A DNA stretch of 64,000 nucleotides from CALNBC01 sp040768925 (lineage in GTDB: Bacteria; Bacillota; Clostridia; Christensenellales; CALWSW01). The stretch is from assembly GCA_040768925.1 (NCBI GenBank), contig JAXGLZ010000002.1:248001-312000 (forward strand). The letters run 5' to 3'. Below, piece after piece: positions 24,425 to 36,758 of this stretch. Made by a program: the position numbers and the translations under genes. A model generated the notes under the pieces. That model was not told the DNA's origin. It worked only from the letters and a program-made list of their open reading frames with translations, and searched no databases. The first letter of the stretch is position 1; each line of letters opens with the position of its first letter.

Positions 24425-24535
24425 TTGGTTGGCTCTCGCCCGTTTCTTTTGTCTGGGAGTTTGTGGCCGTGCTGGCCCACAGTTCGCAATCGGCGTGCTG
24501 CTCGCCTGCGCTCGCATCGCTTGTTGCTCACTGGA
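24425..24535. repeat. Dispersed spacer repeat, copy A
   Basis: Shares TTGGTTGGCTC, CGCCCG, GTCTGGGAGTTTG, GGCCGTGCTGG and CCACAGTTCGCAAT with copy B (25,010-25,130). The last motif also appears in copy C inside the rRNA operon (28,937-29,010). Each of A and B follows directly after a 5S 3'-end fragment. Confidence 0.75.
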
Positions 24536-24570
24536 CCTCCTCCTCCCTCCCTCGTCCCGGTGCGCACTGG

Positions 24571-24789
24571 CTGAAGATCCGCACCAATAACGTGATCGAA
24601 CGCCTCAACAGGGAGATCCGCCGCCGCACACGGGTAGTCGGCACCTTCCCCGACGGCAACTCAGCGCTAATGCTGGTCTGCGCCCGCCTGCGCCATGTCT
24701 CCGGTACAAGCTGGGGTACCAAGCGCTATATGAGCATGACACACTTTGAGGTTGCCGATTCTATCGAGTCGGATTCCATCGCTGGCTGA
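24571..24789 (+). pseudogene. C-terminal fragment of an IS256-family transposase
   Basis: The frame reads LKIRTNNVIERLNREIRRRT, then RVVGTFPDGNSALMLVCARL and SGTSWGTKRYMSM, the conserved C-terminus of mutator/IS256 transposases. The frame continues upstream only through repeat sequence, so the catalytic core (DDE) is absent. It is inactive. Confidence 0.8.
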
Positions 24790-24942
24790 CTGCCGGCCGC
24801 CATTCGGTAATCCGAATTTGCGCAAAACTATTGACGGTACCGCGTTTTGTATGCCAGCTGACGCAGAATTAGAAATACTGCATTTTTATACTTTTTAGTT
24901 TGTATGAGTTGGCGCCTGCCCCGGAAGTATGGGAGTAACCCA

Positions 24943-24988
24943 ATACCAAAGCAAAAGGCACCCAACAGGGTGCCTTTTGCTTTGGTAT
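24943..24988. repeat. Long hairpin next to a partial 5S 3' end
   Basis: ATACCAAAGCAAAAGGCACCC and GGGTGCCTTTTGCTTTGGTAT are exact complements around four bases, and the second arm continues into GTATCCGGCAGCTACCTGCT, another copy of the 5S 3' end. It resembles the true 5S terminator hairpin at 25,224 in layout but not in stem sequence. Confidence 0.85.
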
Positions 24989-25009
24989 CCGGCAGCTACC
25001 TGCTGTGGG

Positions 25010-25130
25010 TGGTTGGTTGGCTCCCGCCCGGTTCTTTTCGTCTGGGAGTTTGGCCGTGCTGGTCCACAGTTCGCAATGGTCGCCTTGCGGCGCTGCCGCT
25101 TGCACTGCTCCCTTGCTCACTGGGCTTTCG
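25010..25130. repeat. Dispersed spacer repeat, copy B
   Basis: Homologous to copy A (24,425-24,535) over about 100 bases with small differences (GGCTCCCGCCCGG, TCTGGGAGTTTGG, GGTCCACAGTTCGCAATGG) and to copy C at 28,937. Confidence 0.75.
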
Positions 25131-25223
25131 GCTCGCTTGATCGCCCACTGGGCGCGCTCGCCTCCGCCCCATCTCCAGCTTGGCTGAAGACTTATAGACC
25201 AGGGAGTATGGGAAACGGCTAGA

Positions 25224-25264
25224 TACCAAACAGAACCCCCACAAATGTGGGGGTTCTGTTTGGT
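25224..25264 (-). terminator. rRNA operon hairpin after 5S
   Basis: ACCAAACAGAACCCCCACA and TGTGGGGGTTCTGTTTGGT are exact complements around two bases directly after the 5S 3' end. The T-run is weak, but a 19-bp stem at this place is most likely the operon terminator. Confidence 0.7.
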
Positions 25265-25382
25265 ATCCGGCAGCTACCTACTCTCCCGGGCCGTCTCCAG
25301 CCAAGTACCATCGGCGTTTGAGAGCTTAACTTCCGTGTTCGGGATGAGAACGGGTGGATCCTCTCAGCTGTCGCCACCGGAA
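25265..25382 (-). rRNA. rrf: 5S ribosomal RNA
   Basis: Minus-strand sequence begins TTCCGGTGGCGACAGC, contains the conserved CACCCGTTCTCATCCCGAAC and AGTTAAGCTC, and ends AGGTAGCTGCCGGA, so the ends pair. It is the last gene of the operon. Ends are accurate to a few bases. Confidence 0.92.
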
Positions 25383-25573
25383 TGGCGAGATGTCTTTGGG
25401 GGCTTGGTGTTCAGGGGTGTTCGCACCCGCTTGCGCACAACGTCCGCTTGCGCTTCTGCCGCCGCTTTGCTTTTGCGTGCGCCCCGGGCTTTTGCTTCCG
25501 CCGCGCCTTTTGCACACACTTCCGCGTGCTTGCGCGCCTTTGGCTTTTGCCTTCTGAACCCCTGTGCTCCTTC

Positions 25574-25617
25574 GAGCATCTTGAAAACCGCATTCAGTTC
25601 GCTGCGAAACGAGCTCT
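25574..25617 (-). other. 23S processing stem, 3' half
   Basis: On the minus-strand transcript GCTCGTTTCGCAG...ATGCGGTTTTCAAGATGCTC can pair with the 5' flank of 23S at 28,708-28,755 (GAGCACCTTGAAAACCGCAT...). It fits an RNase III processing stem enclosing 23S. Confidence 0.7.
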
Positions 25618-25655
25618 AGCATAGTTCGCTAGGGTTTTTGTTCATGTGCTTTTGA

Positions 25656-28556
<2,901 letters not shown>

Positions 28557-28707
28557 ATCAGCATGATCATTTTACAATTGTCTGAAAAGATTGCCCTCCG
28601 ATTGCTCTTGCGAGCGCCCTTCGAGCGTCCTTCCCGACGTTCGGTTTTTCCCTTGCTTGCTATGCTTGAAATTGTAGCAGTTTCGTTCTTACACGTTACC
28701 GCTTCAT

Positions 28708-28755
28708 TTTTCTCGTTTTCGCAGTTAACTTTATGCGGTTTTCAAGGTGCTCAGC
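28708..28755 (-). other. 23S processing stem, 5' half
   Basis: Complementary to 25,574-25,617 through GAGCACCTTGAAAACCGCAT and CTGCGAAAACGAG on the minus strand. The two halves would bring the ends of pre-23S together. Confidence 0.7.
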
Positions 28756-28837
28756 GTAAAAAAGGAATCCCTTCCTTTTCTTCGCTTTATATACCCGGCT
28801 TTCGCCGTTGGTATCTGTTTGCTTTCCCCTTACGGGG

Positions 28838-28913
28838 TGGTGGAGGTGGTCGGATTCGAACCGGCGACCCCCTGCTTGCAAGGCAGGTGCTCTACCAACT
28901 GAGCTACACCCCC
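28838..28913 (-). tRNA. tRNA-Ala (anticodon TGC)
   Basis: 76 bases with CCA encoded. The acceptor GGGGGTG pairs with CACCTCC(A) with one mismatch; D arm GCTCAGTTGGTAGAGC; anticodon loop CTTGCAA; T loop GGTTCGAATCC. It lies between 23S and tRNA-Ile as in many rRNA spacers. Confidence 0.95.
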
Positions 28914-28936
28914 AGGTTGTTTAGGCCTTCCGTGTG

Positions 28937-29010
28937 CAGACAGTTTGGCGCCCCACAGTTCGCAATAGCCGTCCCGCTTCGCTTTCGCTTGCGGCACTCC
29001 CTTGCGACGG
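28937..29010. repeat. Dispersed spacer repeat, copy C, inside the 16S-23S spacer
   Basis: CAGTTTGGCG, CCACAGTTCGCAAT, GCTTGCGGC and CTCCCTTGCGA occur in the same order as in copy B at 25,040-25,110. The repeat sits between the two tRNA genes and would be transcribed with the rRNA. Confidence 0.65.
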
Positions 29011-29105
29011 CCCGCAGGCCTAGTGCCCGACGGCGTCTCCCGCCGAGGGCCTCACTGGCCTTTCGCCTCGCTTTTTCCGCCACTGGCGGCGCTCGGCTTC
29101 GGTCC

Positions 29106-29128
29106 CACGCTTATCAGGCGTGCGCTCT
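29106..29128 (-). repeat. Pseudo anticodon arm of tRNA-Ile in the spacer
   Basis: The 23 bases match the tRNA-Ile anticodon region (29,198-29,220) at 21 positions. The two differences (G to A and C to T) fall opposite each other, so the stem CACGC/GCGTG is kept. No other tRNA parts are present here. Confidence 0.75.
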
Positions 29129-29164
29129 GTGCTTTTTCGCTGCACTCTGCTCTTTTGCGCAAGA

Positions 29165-29242
29165 TGGTGGGCTCAAGTGGACTCGAACCACCGACCTCGC
29201 GCTTATCAGGCGCGCGCTCTAACCAGCTGAGCTATGAGCCCA
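29165..29242 (-). tRNA. tRNA-Ile (anticodon GAT)
   Basis: 78 bases with CCA encoded. Acceptor TGGGCTC pairs with GAGCCCA; D arm AGCTCAGCTGGTTAGAGC; anticodon loop CTGATAA; T loop GGTTCGAGTCC. First tRNA after 16S. Confidence 0.95.
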
Positions 29243-29267
29243 TTACAAGCTGTTATTCAACTCAGTA

Positions 29268-29298
29268 TCTTACGGACACTGAAAACTATATAGAGAAC
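29268..29298 (-). other. 16S processing stem, 3' half
   Basis: Complementary to 31,102-31,130: on the plus strand ACGGACACTGAAAACTATAT then AGAGAACG mirrors CTCTATACAGTTTTCAAGG then TCCGT upstream of 16S. It fits an RNase III stem around 16S. Confidence 0.65.
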
Positions 29299-29349
29299 GT
29301 GGATGGATAGTCTTTTCGGCCAGACTTCCCTCTTTTTTAGGTTACACCC

Positions 29350-30880
<1,531 letters not shown>

Positions 30881-31101
30881 CATATCCTGCATGAAGCCTG
30901 CTAAAGCTTCATTGCTCTTATTCTTTTTCGAGTCGGACGCTCCCCGCGCTTTGTTTTGCCTTGGTTTTACCCAAAGCTTTTCGCTGCGCCTTTTGCGTCC
31001 TTACTCAAGGAATTGTCTGGCTTTTTTTCGATCCGTTCCGCTGTTTTCAACCGCCTTTTCAGACGCCCTCAACACCAAAACAAATCTTCTATCCGTTTCG
31101 T

Positions 31102-31130
31102 CCTCTATACAGTTTTCAAGGTCCGTTGCG
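31102..31130 (-). other. 16S processing stem, 5' half
   Basis: Partner of 29,268-29,298, located in the leader between the rRNA promoter and the 16S gene. Confidence 0.65.
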
Positions 31131-31155
31131 GCCCGTCCCGCGGGTCAGCTTGTAC

Positions 31156-31184
31156 ATAATAGCAATCTATTCATCGTTTGTCAA
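31156..31184 (-). promoter_or_regulatory. rRNA operon promoter
   Basis: On the minus strand TTGACA (31184-31179) and TATTAT (31161-31156) are 17 bases apart and AT-rich upstream sequence (ACAAAAATCAGGAATTAAG) resembles an UP element. It gives a leader of about 270 bases before 16S. Confidence 0.85.
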
Positions 31185-31338
31185 CACTTAATTCCTGATT
31201 TTTGTCGAAAAAAGAAGAAAGCAGACAGATCCTTCATCTTCATTCACGCCGACCCTGTTCCATTGTTTTTTGCGTCTGCCCGGCGCAGCTCAAGCGGCCT
31301 GCAGCCGCTTTTTGCGCCCTCTATTCTATGCAGCGCAA

Positions 31339-31371
31339 ACGGCATTTGCTTTCGCAAATGCCGTTCTTTTT
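31339..31371. terminator. Terminator between the rRNA promoter and the reductase gene
   Basis: AACGGCATTTGC and GCAAATGCCGTT form a 12-bp stem with a three-base loop and CTTTTT on the plus side. It lies 32 bases after the stop of the minus-strand reductase gene and probably ends that transcript. Confidence 0.75.
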
Positions 31372-31402
31372 AGTAGATCTTCTTCGAACCTGACGAGCGG
31401 GA

Positions 31403-33265
31403 TCAGCCGTTGTTCGCGGCCGTCTGGCCTGCCAGGCGCCCGTATGTCATGCAGTCCGCAATGGCGTTCCCGCCCAGGCGGTTGGCCCCATGAATTCCGC
31501 CGGTGATCTCGCCGCAGGCGAACAGGCCTTCGATGACCTCTCCGCTGGTGTTGAGCACCTCGGTGTTCACGTTGATCTTCAGGCCGCCCATGGTGTGGTG
31601 AACGGTGACGACCTTTTTGCAGGCGTACCAGGGGCCTTCGGTCAGCTCGACGTCGGCCTGGTTGTCCGCCTTAAAGCCGAATTCATCCTCTTTTTCCCCT
31701 CGGACGACGGCGTTGTAGCCGTCGATGGAGGCCTGGAGCTTTTCGGCGTCCATACCCGTTTTTTCCGCCAGCTCCGCCAGCGTATCCGCTTCGATGACGA
31801 CGCCCTGGGCCACCATGTTTTCAATTGTGGCGCCGTTGCTGTCCACATAATCGCGGGAAGGATACCGTACGGCGTTCACCACGATCCAGTAGGTCTGCTC
31901 GTCCTGATCCAGGATTGCCTGGGCCAGGGTGTCGCGGGCCGCGCCCTCGTTTACGAAGCGGTCTCCGTAAACGTTTGCAAAAATGCGGTTGCGGCCGGAA
32001 GTGCGGATGTTCTCCATCAGCCCGGTTCCCGGGGTCCCGCAGGGGTGAAGCTGGATATCGGACATGCCGGTGATGTCCGCCCCGATGGCCTGCGCCATGA
32101 CGATGCCGTCACCCGTTGCGCAAAGGCGTATATTGGTGCAGCCGAGGGCGGTCAGGTTGACATGGGACCACACGCCGGTGTTGTATTCCGCCAGCATTTC
32201 CTTGTTCGCGCCAAAGCCGCCGGTGGCGAGGATGACGCCCTTGTTGGCGTGCAGCGTGACCTTCTGGCCATCCTTGCCTTCGGCAACAACACCCGTCACG
32301 GCGCCGTTTTCGGCAACGAGCTCCTTCGCAGTGGTGGCGTAAAGGATCTGAACCTTGTCATTGCCTTCCAGAATGCCCTGGAATACGCGGATATAGCTGT
32401 TGCCGGAGGGCGTGACCGGATAGTGGCTGCGCTGCCAGAGCGCGCCGGTGGCGGTGCCGACCTCATCCTTGAATTCCACGCCGAGGGATTCCATCCATTC
32501 CACGCTCTTCATGGAATTCTCGCACAGATAGGTGATGAGGTCCATATCGCCAACCTTGTGGCCGCCCTCATAGGTCTGCTGAATGAACTTTTCAACGGAA
32601 TCCTCGATTCCCTGCGCGCCCTGGCGCACCGGGTCGACCGCGTTCAGCGCGCCCTCGGACACATTTGTGGAACCGCCGAGAATATCCAGCTTTTCCACGA
32701 TGATGACGGAGGCGCCGTTTTCTGCGGCGGAGATCGCCGCAGCCAGACCCGCGCCGCCGCCGCCGACCACAACCACGTCCGCGGTGTTGTCCTCGTCGGA
32801 AGCGGGTTCCTGTTCCTTCGCGGCCTTGAGCGCAGCAATGTCTGCCCCGGCTTCGGCCAGGCACTGTTCCGCGGCGCTCAGGATTGCGCGGCTGGTAATC
32901 GAGGCGCCGGTGACGACGTCGCAGGCCAGGGACTGCCCCTCTACGATGCGCTTGGTCATCACGTCGATCGCGGCCTTGCCGACGCCGATGGTCTCGTTGT
33001 CGTTGGTGACCGCCACGTCGGTTATCGCGTCGTCGGATACCGTTACGGACACGGTGACCGGCGCGTTATGCCCGGTTACCGTCGCCTCATAGGTCCCCGC
33101 CGTATAGGCCGCCGCATCCGCCGGCTCCCCGGAAGGGGCGGGCGTCGCAGTGACAACCGGCTCGCCGGATGCCTCCGGCGTTCCGACCTGGTTCGCGCAG
33201 CCCAGTGCCAGCAGCATGGAAAGCGCCATCAAGACCGCGAGCATTGCCTTGAATCTGTTCCTCAT
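31403..33265 (-). CDS. Secreted flavinylated FAD-dependent reductase (fumarate/urocanate reductase family)
   Basis: 620 residues from ATG 33265 after GGTGAGG. A lipoprotein signal (LLALGC, Cys23) is followed by a Thr/Pro/Ala linker. An FMN-binding domain (about 52-145) carries the flavinylation motif DVVTGASITS (116-125). A flavocytochrome-c-type FAD domain begins at VVVVGGGGAGLAAAISAAEN and ends with HGANRLGGNAIADCMTYGRL. It probably reduces an acid such as fumarate, urocanate or a related acceptor outside the membrane, fed by extracellular electron transfer. No ApbE or Rnf-like partner is visible nearby. The electron acceptor cannot be told. Confidence 0.88.
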   Translation of the reverse strand: MRNRFKAMLAVLMALSMLLALGCANQVGTPEASGEPVVTATPAPSGEPADAAAYTAGTYEATVTGHNAPVTVSVTVSDDAITDVAVTNDNETIGVGKAAIDVMTKRIVEGQSLACDVVTGASITSRAILSAAEQCLAEAGADIAALKAAKEQEPASDEDNTADVVVVGGGGAGLAAAISAAENGASVIIVEKLDILGGSTNVSEGALNAVDPVRQGAQGIEDSVEKFIQQTYEGGHKVGDMDLITYLCENSMKSVEWMESLGVEFKDEVGTATGALWQRSHYPVTPSGNSYIRVFQGILEGNDKVQILYATTAKELVAENGAVTGVVAEGKDGQKVTLHANKGVILATGGFGANKEMLAEYNTGVWSHVNLTALGCTNIRLCATGDGIVMAQAIGADITGMSDIQLHPCGTPGTGLMENIRTSGRNRIFANVYGDRFVNEGAARDTLAQAILDQDEQTYWIVVNAVRYPSRDYVDSNGATIENMVAQGVVIEADTLAELAEKTGMDAEKLQASIDGYNAVVRGEKEDEFGFKADNQADVELTEGPWYACKKVVTVHHTMGGLKINVNTEVLNTSGEVIEGLFACGEITGGIHGANRLGGNAIADCMTYGRLAGQTAANNG

Positions 33266-33401
33266 ATTCCTCACCATTCCTTTCAGATCTTTGCGCGCTG
33301 GAATCTTTTTTCCCATCGCGCAATGTTTATGATAAATCCTACACAATGTTTCGAGTCAAGCCCCGCTTTGTCTCTCTGCGCGGCCTGATGGCCCGGCGCG
33401 C

Positions 33402-33424
33402 AAAAAAAAGCCGCTTTTGCGGCT
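33402..33424 (-). terminator. Terminator after the MerR-like fragment
   Basis: Minus strand: AGCCGC, AAAA, GCGGCT, then eight Ts. Confidence 0.75.
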
Positions 33425-33492
33425 CGAACATGTCAAAAAAAATACGGCTGATCGGCAGGCCTGGGCGGTTTTTTAGCCTGCCCGGCTTTTTC

Positions 33493-34299
33493 CTATTCGA
33501 TCGGGAACCAGACCTGGCGCCACCTTGTATAATTGCCCAGATGATCCGTCGAGAGGAAGGTCCTGCAATACGGGTCGTCGGTCAGCGTGAGCTTTTTCTT
33601 CTGAATATACGCCCTGGCATAACCCATGCAGGATTCGGTGTCAAACCTGTTTGAGTCCTCGGAAGAAAGGGTGTAAACGCATTTCCTTGGCGGAAGATAT
33701 TCCACGGGGTCCCCCAGGCAGTGCCCGACCGCCTTTGCGTATTCCACGGGCACGCAAAGCGCGGCCCTGAACGAGGTTTCCCCCTTCATGAAAAGGTCCC
33801 TGTCCCAGATGATCGAAAGCGCAGAAAAAGGCACCCGTTCCATCCAGTTCGAGAATTTCTCCATCGTGTCGTCATTCAGCACAAGTTCGCCGTTTTCCAT
33901 GTAAACAAAGCGATACATAGACGGGCATTCCTCAATGCGGCATTTTTCGTAATCGCCCTCGATGCTTTCCACCACGCGGCGTATGCTCTTCAGATACGAG
34001 AGCATCTGGATATCCCACTCGATCCCCTTGCGGATGGCCTCTTCCCTTTGTTTGTACTGCCCGATGACATAATCGATGTCCGCGGCGTTCATCAGGTCCG
34101 CCGTTTCGTTCATGGTAAAGCCGTAACGGCGGTAGCTCCTGCACCGGATCAGCGCGGTGATGTCCAAAGGCTGATAATAGCGGATGCCCGTTTCCTCATC
34201 CTTGATGGCCCGGATCATTCCCCTTACGGCATACTGGACATCATCGACGATTACCAGCGGGAGGAAGACCCGGGCATCATCATCCATTTCCGGGAACAC
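33493..34299 (-). pseudogene. MerR-family regulator lacking its first helices, fused to foreign N-terminal codons
   Basis: The frame is 268 codons. From IRAIKDEETGIRYYQPLDIT it continues RCRSYRRYGFTMNETADLM and a long effector region, typical of MerR regulators with a GyrI-like C-terminal domain. MerR proteins begin with MxIGxxAKxxGVSxxTLxYYD; here that part is absent and about 27 unrelated residues read from an opposite-strand LysR gene replace it. The recognition helix is therefore lost and the gene is probably non-functional. Confidence 0.7.
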
Positions 34300-34824
34300 A
34301 GCTTTGAGGAGCTGTACGCCATGCTGGACAGCCGCGAGGCGGATATGGCCATCATCTGGGAGGAAAACGCCGATCCCAGCGGCTACGATTCCCTGCGCAT
34401 CGTGACGGACGAGTCGGTGGCGATCCTGTCCGCGTCAAATCCACTGGCGATCAGGAAAAAAGTCGATCTTTCCGAGCTGGCCGGCGAGAATTTCAGCATT
34501 CACCAGCGCTGCGCGGTGGGAAAGTGCACCACCGCGATGTGCGAGGCGGCGAACTTTAAGCCCCGTTTGGCGTACCTGGTTTCGCGCACATCCTCCCAGA
34601 CCGAGCTGGCCGAAATCGGCAAGGCCGTAAGCCTGATCATGGGCGAGCGCGCCTATTCGTGGAACAACCCGGCGGTGGGCATTCTGCGCCTCAATCAGCC
34701 GCTGGTCTGCCATGTGCTGGCCGTCATCCCCAGGGAGGGCGCGTCGCCGGAAGCGCGCAAGTTCCGCCGCTTTTTGGCCTATAAGCTCCACGAACGCGCC
34801 TATAAAATCGCGAAGCCGGTATAA
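34210..34824 (+). pseudogene. LysR-type regulator, substrate-binding domain only
   Basis: From about 34,210 the frame reads HSPYGILDIIDDYQREEDPG, EELYAMLDSREADMAIIWEE, SNPLAIRKKVDLSELAGENF and ends KLHERAYKIAKPV. This is the effector domain of a LysR regulator. The N-terminal HTH (about 90 residues) is missing. The open frame continues upstream only as a shadow of the MerR gene. The two broken regulators meet head to head at 34,205-34,226. Confidence 0.75.
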
Positions 34825-34910
34825 AAAAGGGCATCATCCTTAGCTGAAACCCAATAAAGAAGTATTGAGGAACATTCAGATTGAGCAGTCGCCAAGCGGA
34901 ATGTGACAAC

Positions 34911-34952
34911 AAAAGACGGACTATCGGCGCAAAGCTGATAATCCGTCTTTTG
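34911..34952. terminator. Hairpin after the LysR fragment
   Basis: CAAAAGACGGACTATC and GATAATCCGTCTTTTG form a long stem around GGCGCAAAGCT with a single bulge. It can terminate in either direction. Confidence 0.7.
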
Positions 34953-34959
34953 CGTTAAG

Positions 34960-35218
34960 TGGGAATGGCGAAGCCATAACAAACTCAGCGGGGTTTCCAA
35001 AGGGGCACCCTTTGGCACACGGCTTTGCGAAGCAAAGTATGGTGTGTTGTACGCTCTATCAGCGTTGCCGTGAAAATACCATTGTCGCCGGGGGCAAGGG
35101 CGTTTTTACGGCAGGAAAATGGGTGGGAATTTGCGGCGGAAAAGCCGCAAATGACAGTCCAATTTCAGCGGCGGACAGGGCGTATATGGAACCTCGTCTA
35201 TCGTCCGGCGGGAACTTT
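34960..35218. other. Relic of ICE-type sequence, no gene
   Basis: The stretch GCGGGGTTTCCAAAGGGG then CACCCTTTGGCACACGGC then GCGAAGCAAAGTATGGTGTG resembles sequence found around relaxase genes of Clostridia conjugative elements. No open frame of convincing quality is present. It suggests the XRE pair that follows arrived with an element. Confidence 0.4.
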
Positions 35219-35467
35219 TTACTCGTAGCGGTCTAAATCAGCGAAAAAATCCTGAATGGGCGTGTCGTACAATTCAGCCAATGCAAGCAAAACGCTGATA
35301 CGGATACTATACGTTCCCAATTCCATTTCGGAGATGATTTTTTGATGAATGTCCAATCCCATCGTTTGCAGTTTGGCGGCAACGCTTTCTTGTGATAATC
35401 CAGCTTTTTGCCTGATTTTTTTCAAGTTGTGTCCGATAGGAACATCTTGTTTCAGTTTATTTTCCAT
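35219..35467 (-). CDS. XRE-family repressor-like regulator
   Basis: 82 residues from ATG 35467 (GGGGGACATT upstream; TTG 35479 is an alternative). The HTH reads IGHNLKKIRQKAGLSQESVA, then DIHQKIISEMELGTYSIRIS and VLLALAELYDTPIQDFF. It is divergent from a small gene at 35,570, and two identical-half-site palindromes lie between them, so it is likely to repress both. Confidence 0.85.
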   Translation of the reverse strand: MENKLKQDVPIGHNLKKIRQKAGLSQESVAAKLQTMGLDIHQKIISEMELGTYSIRISVLLALAELYDTPIQDFFADLDRYE

Positions 35468-35481
35468 AATGTCCCCCAATA

Positions 35482-35497
35482 GAGTGTATAAACTCTA
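35482..35497. promoter_or_regulatory. Operator 1 between XRE and microprotein genes
   Basis: AGAGTGTATAAACTCT; the outer AGAGT/ACTCT arms are inverted, and flanking AAT/ATT extend the palindrome. It is 15 bases upstream of the XRE start. Confidence 0.7.
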
Positions 35498-35528
35498 TTG
35501 AGTTTCTCATATTTTTATGTTACCATTC

Positions 35529-35544
35529 AGAGTGTATATACTCT
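35529..35544. promoter_or_regulatory. Operator 2 between XRE and microprotein genes
   Basis: AGAGTGTATATACTCT, differing from operator 1 only at the centre, 47 bases from it and 25 bases before the small gene's start. Confidence 0.7.
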
Positions 35545-35569
35545 AAACCAAAAATATGGGGGCAAAAAA

Positions 35570-35734
35570 ATGAAACAATTTATAATCGAGCTAGATGATA
35601 TTATTTGCATATGGTTGGAACACATCTCGGCATTGACTAACGAACCGATTGAAAAACTCATTGCCAACAGCGTATACAGTCAAATCGCAACGGTGGAAGA
35701 TGGTATTGTCAGAGTGTTTACTTACGGTGAATAA
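35570..35734 (+). CDS. 54-residue protein divergent from the XRE regulator
   Basis: ATG 35570 after TATGGGGGCAAAAAA. MKQFIIELDDIICIWLEHIS, then EKLIANSVYSQIATVEDGIV looks like a short helix plus strands, resembling a ribbon-helix-helix or regulatory microprotein. The family is not recognised. Shared operators indicate it is controlled together with the XRE gene. Confidence 0.6.
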   Translation: MKQFIIELDDIICIWLEHISALTNEPIEKLIANSVYSQIATVEDGIVRVFTYGE

Positions 35735-35833
35735 CAAAAAAATGGCATAGCCAAAAATGACCATGCCGTATGCTGTTTAAATACTTCTTTTATTGGGGCG
35801 CACTTTCGGATGGCGCCCTTTTTCCGCGCTTTT

Positions 35834-36541
35834 TCACAAAGGGAGCACGCCCAGCTCTTTGAGCATGTCGAATCCCTCGATGATCTCGACCACGCCCTGG
35901 CTGCCGATGATCTCCGCCCCGGCGGACAGGAAGGCGTAAGCGTTCTGGGGCCGGGGGAATTTTACGCCGGAGACTTTCAGCCGGGTATCGCTGCCCTTCA
36001 AAGTATCCAGGATGATCTTGCACTGCTGCATGTTTGGGCCCTGGAACTGGCCGGTGGACGATTTTACCCAGTCGATTCCGTGGTCGACGGCCATCTTTGC
36101 GGCCAGGCGGATCTGGTCGTCATTCAGGCGGAAGACCTCGATGATCAGCTTGGTCTCGATGCCGCCGGCGACCTTTTTGAACAGCGTCAGCTCCTCGTCC
36201 ACGATGTCGTAACGGCCGGAGAGGAACGCCGGCTGGTTCATCGTCAGGTCCAGCGTGGTGCAGCCCAGGCTGACGTTGTCGGCCATGGTCTGGGCCTTGG
36301 CCTTGGGGGTATCCATGCCTATGGGGAAACCGCCGCCCGCGCCCACGCGCACGCCGGTGCCCTTGAGCTCCTTGGCGATGATGGGCAGCCAGTGGGAATA
36401 CACAATGAACGAGCGTAGCTTGTACTCCTTGCAGACCTTGATCCAGCGGTAAAGCTCTTCCTCCGAATAGCAGTCGGGCGTGAACAGCTCAAAATATTTT
36501 CCGATGGTTTCCTTCGTTTCATTTCTGGCGTCGAATCTCAT
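35834..36541 (-). CDS. Deoxyribose-phosphate aldolase-like protein (DeoC paralogue 1)
   Basis: 235 residues from ATG 36541 (AAAAGGAGTTTACA). TIM-barrel aldolase with the Schiff-base lysine motif WVKSSTGQFQGPN and the second lysine in LKVSGVKFPRPQNAYAF; the DxxMN motif is LDLTMNQ. About half of the positions match the protein at 53,199. DeoC cleaves deoxyribose-5-phosphate to acetaldehyde and glyceraldehyde-3-phosphate, but the FPRPQNAY ending differs from E. coli DeoC, so another aldol substrate is possible. Confidence 0.75.
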   Translation of the reverse strand: MRFDARNETKETIGKYFELFTPDCYSEEELYRWIKVCKEYKLRSFIVYSHWLPIIAKELKGTGVRVGAGGGFPIGMDTPKAKAQTMADNVSLGCTTLDLTMNQPAFLSGRYDIVDEELTLFKKVAGGIETKLIIEVFRLNDDQIRLAAKMAVDHGIDWVKSSTGQFQGPNMQQCKIILDTLKGSDTRLKVSGVKFPRPQNAYAFLSAGAEIIGSQGVVEIIEGFDMLKELGVLPL

Positions 36542-36702
36542 TGTAAACTCCTTTTGGGTCAAAACAGTGTTTGTGTGCAGGAATCGCCCCATGCAAAAGG
36601 GTACCATGCCCAGGGCGGGATCGCAATTCGATTCCTGCGGGGGGCGATTCCGCAGTCGAATGGCGCGGCGCGCGCAAAGCGCTGTTTTTTGGGTGAGACA
36701 GC

Positions 36703-36735
36703 GCAAAAAAGGAAAACCGGCCCGAAAAGGCCGGT
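36703..36735 (-). terminator. Terminator after rubrerythrin
   Basis: Minus strand: GACCGGCC, TTTTCG, GGCCGGTT, then TTCCTTTTTT. Confidence 0.75.
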
Positions 36736-36758
36736 CTTTCAAAACCCGGGATGAATGC

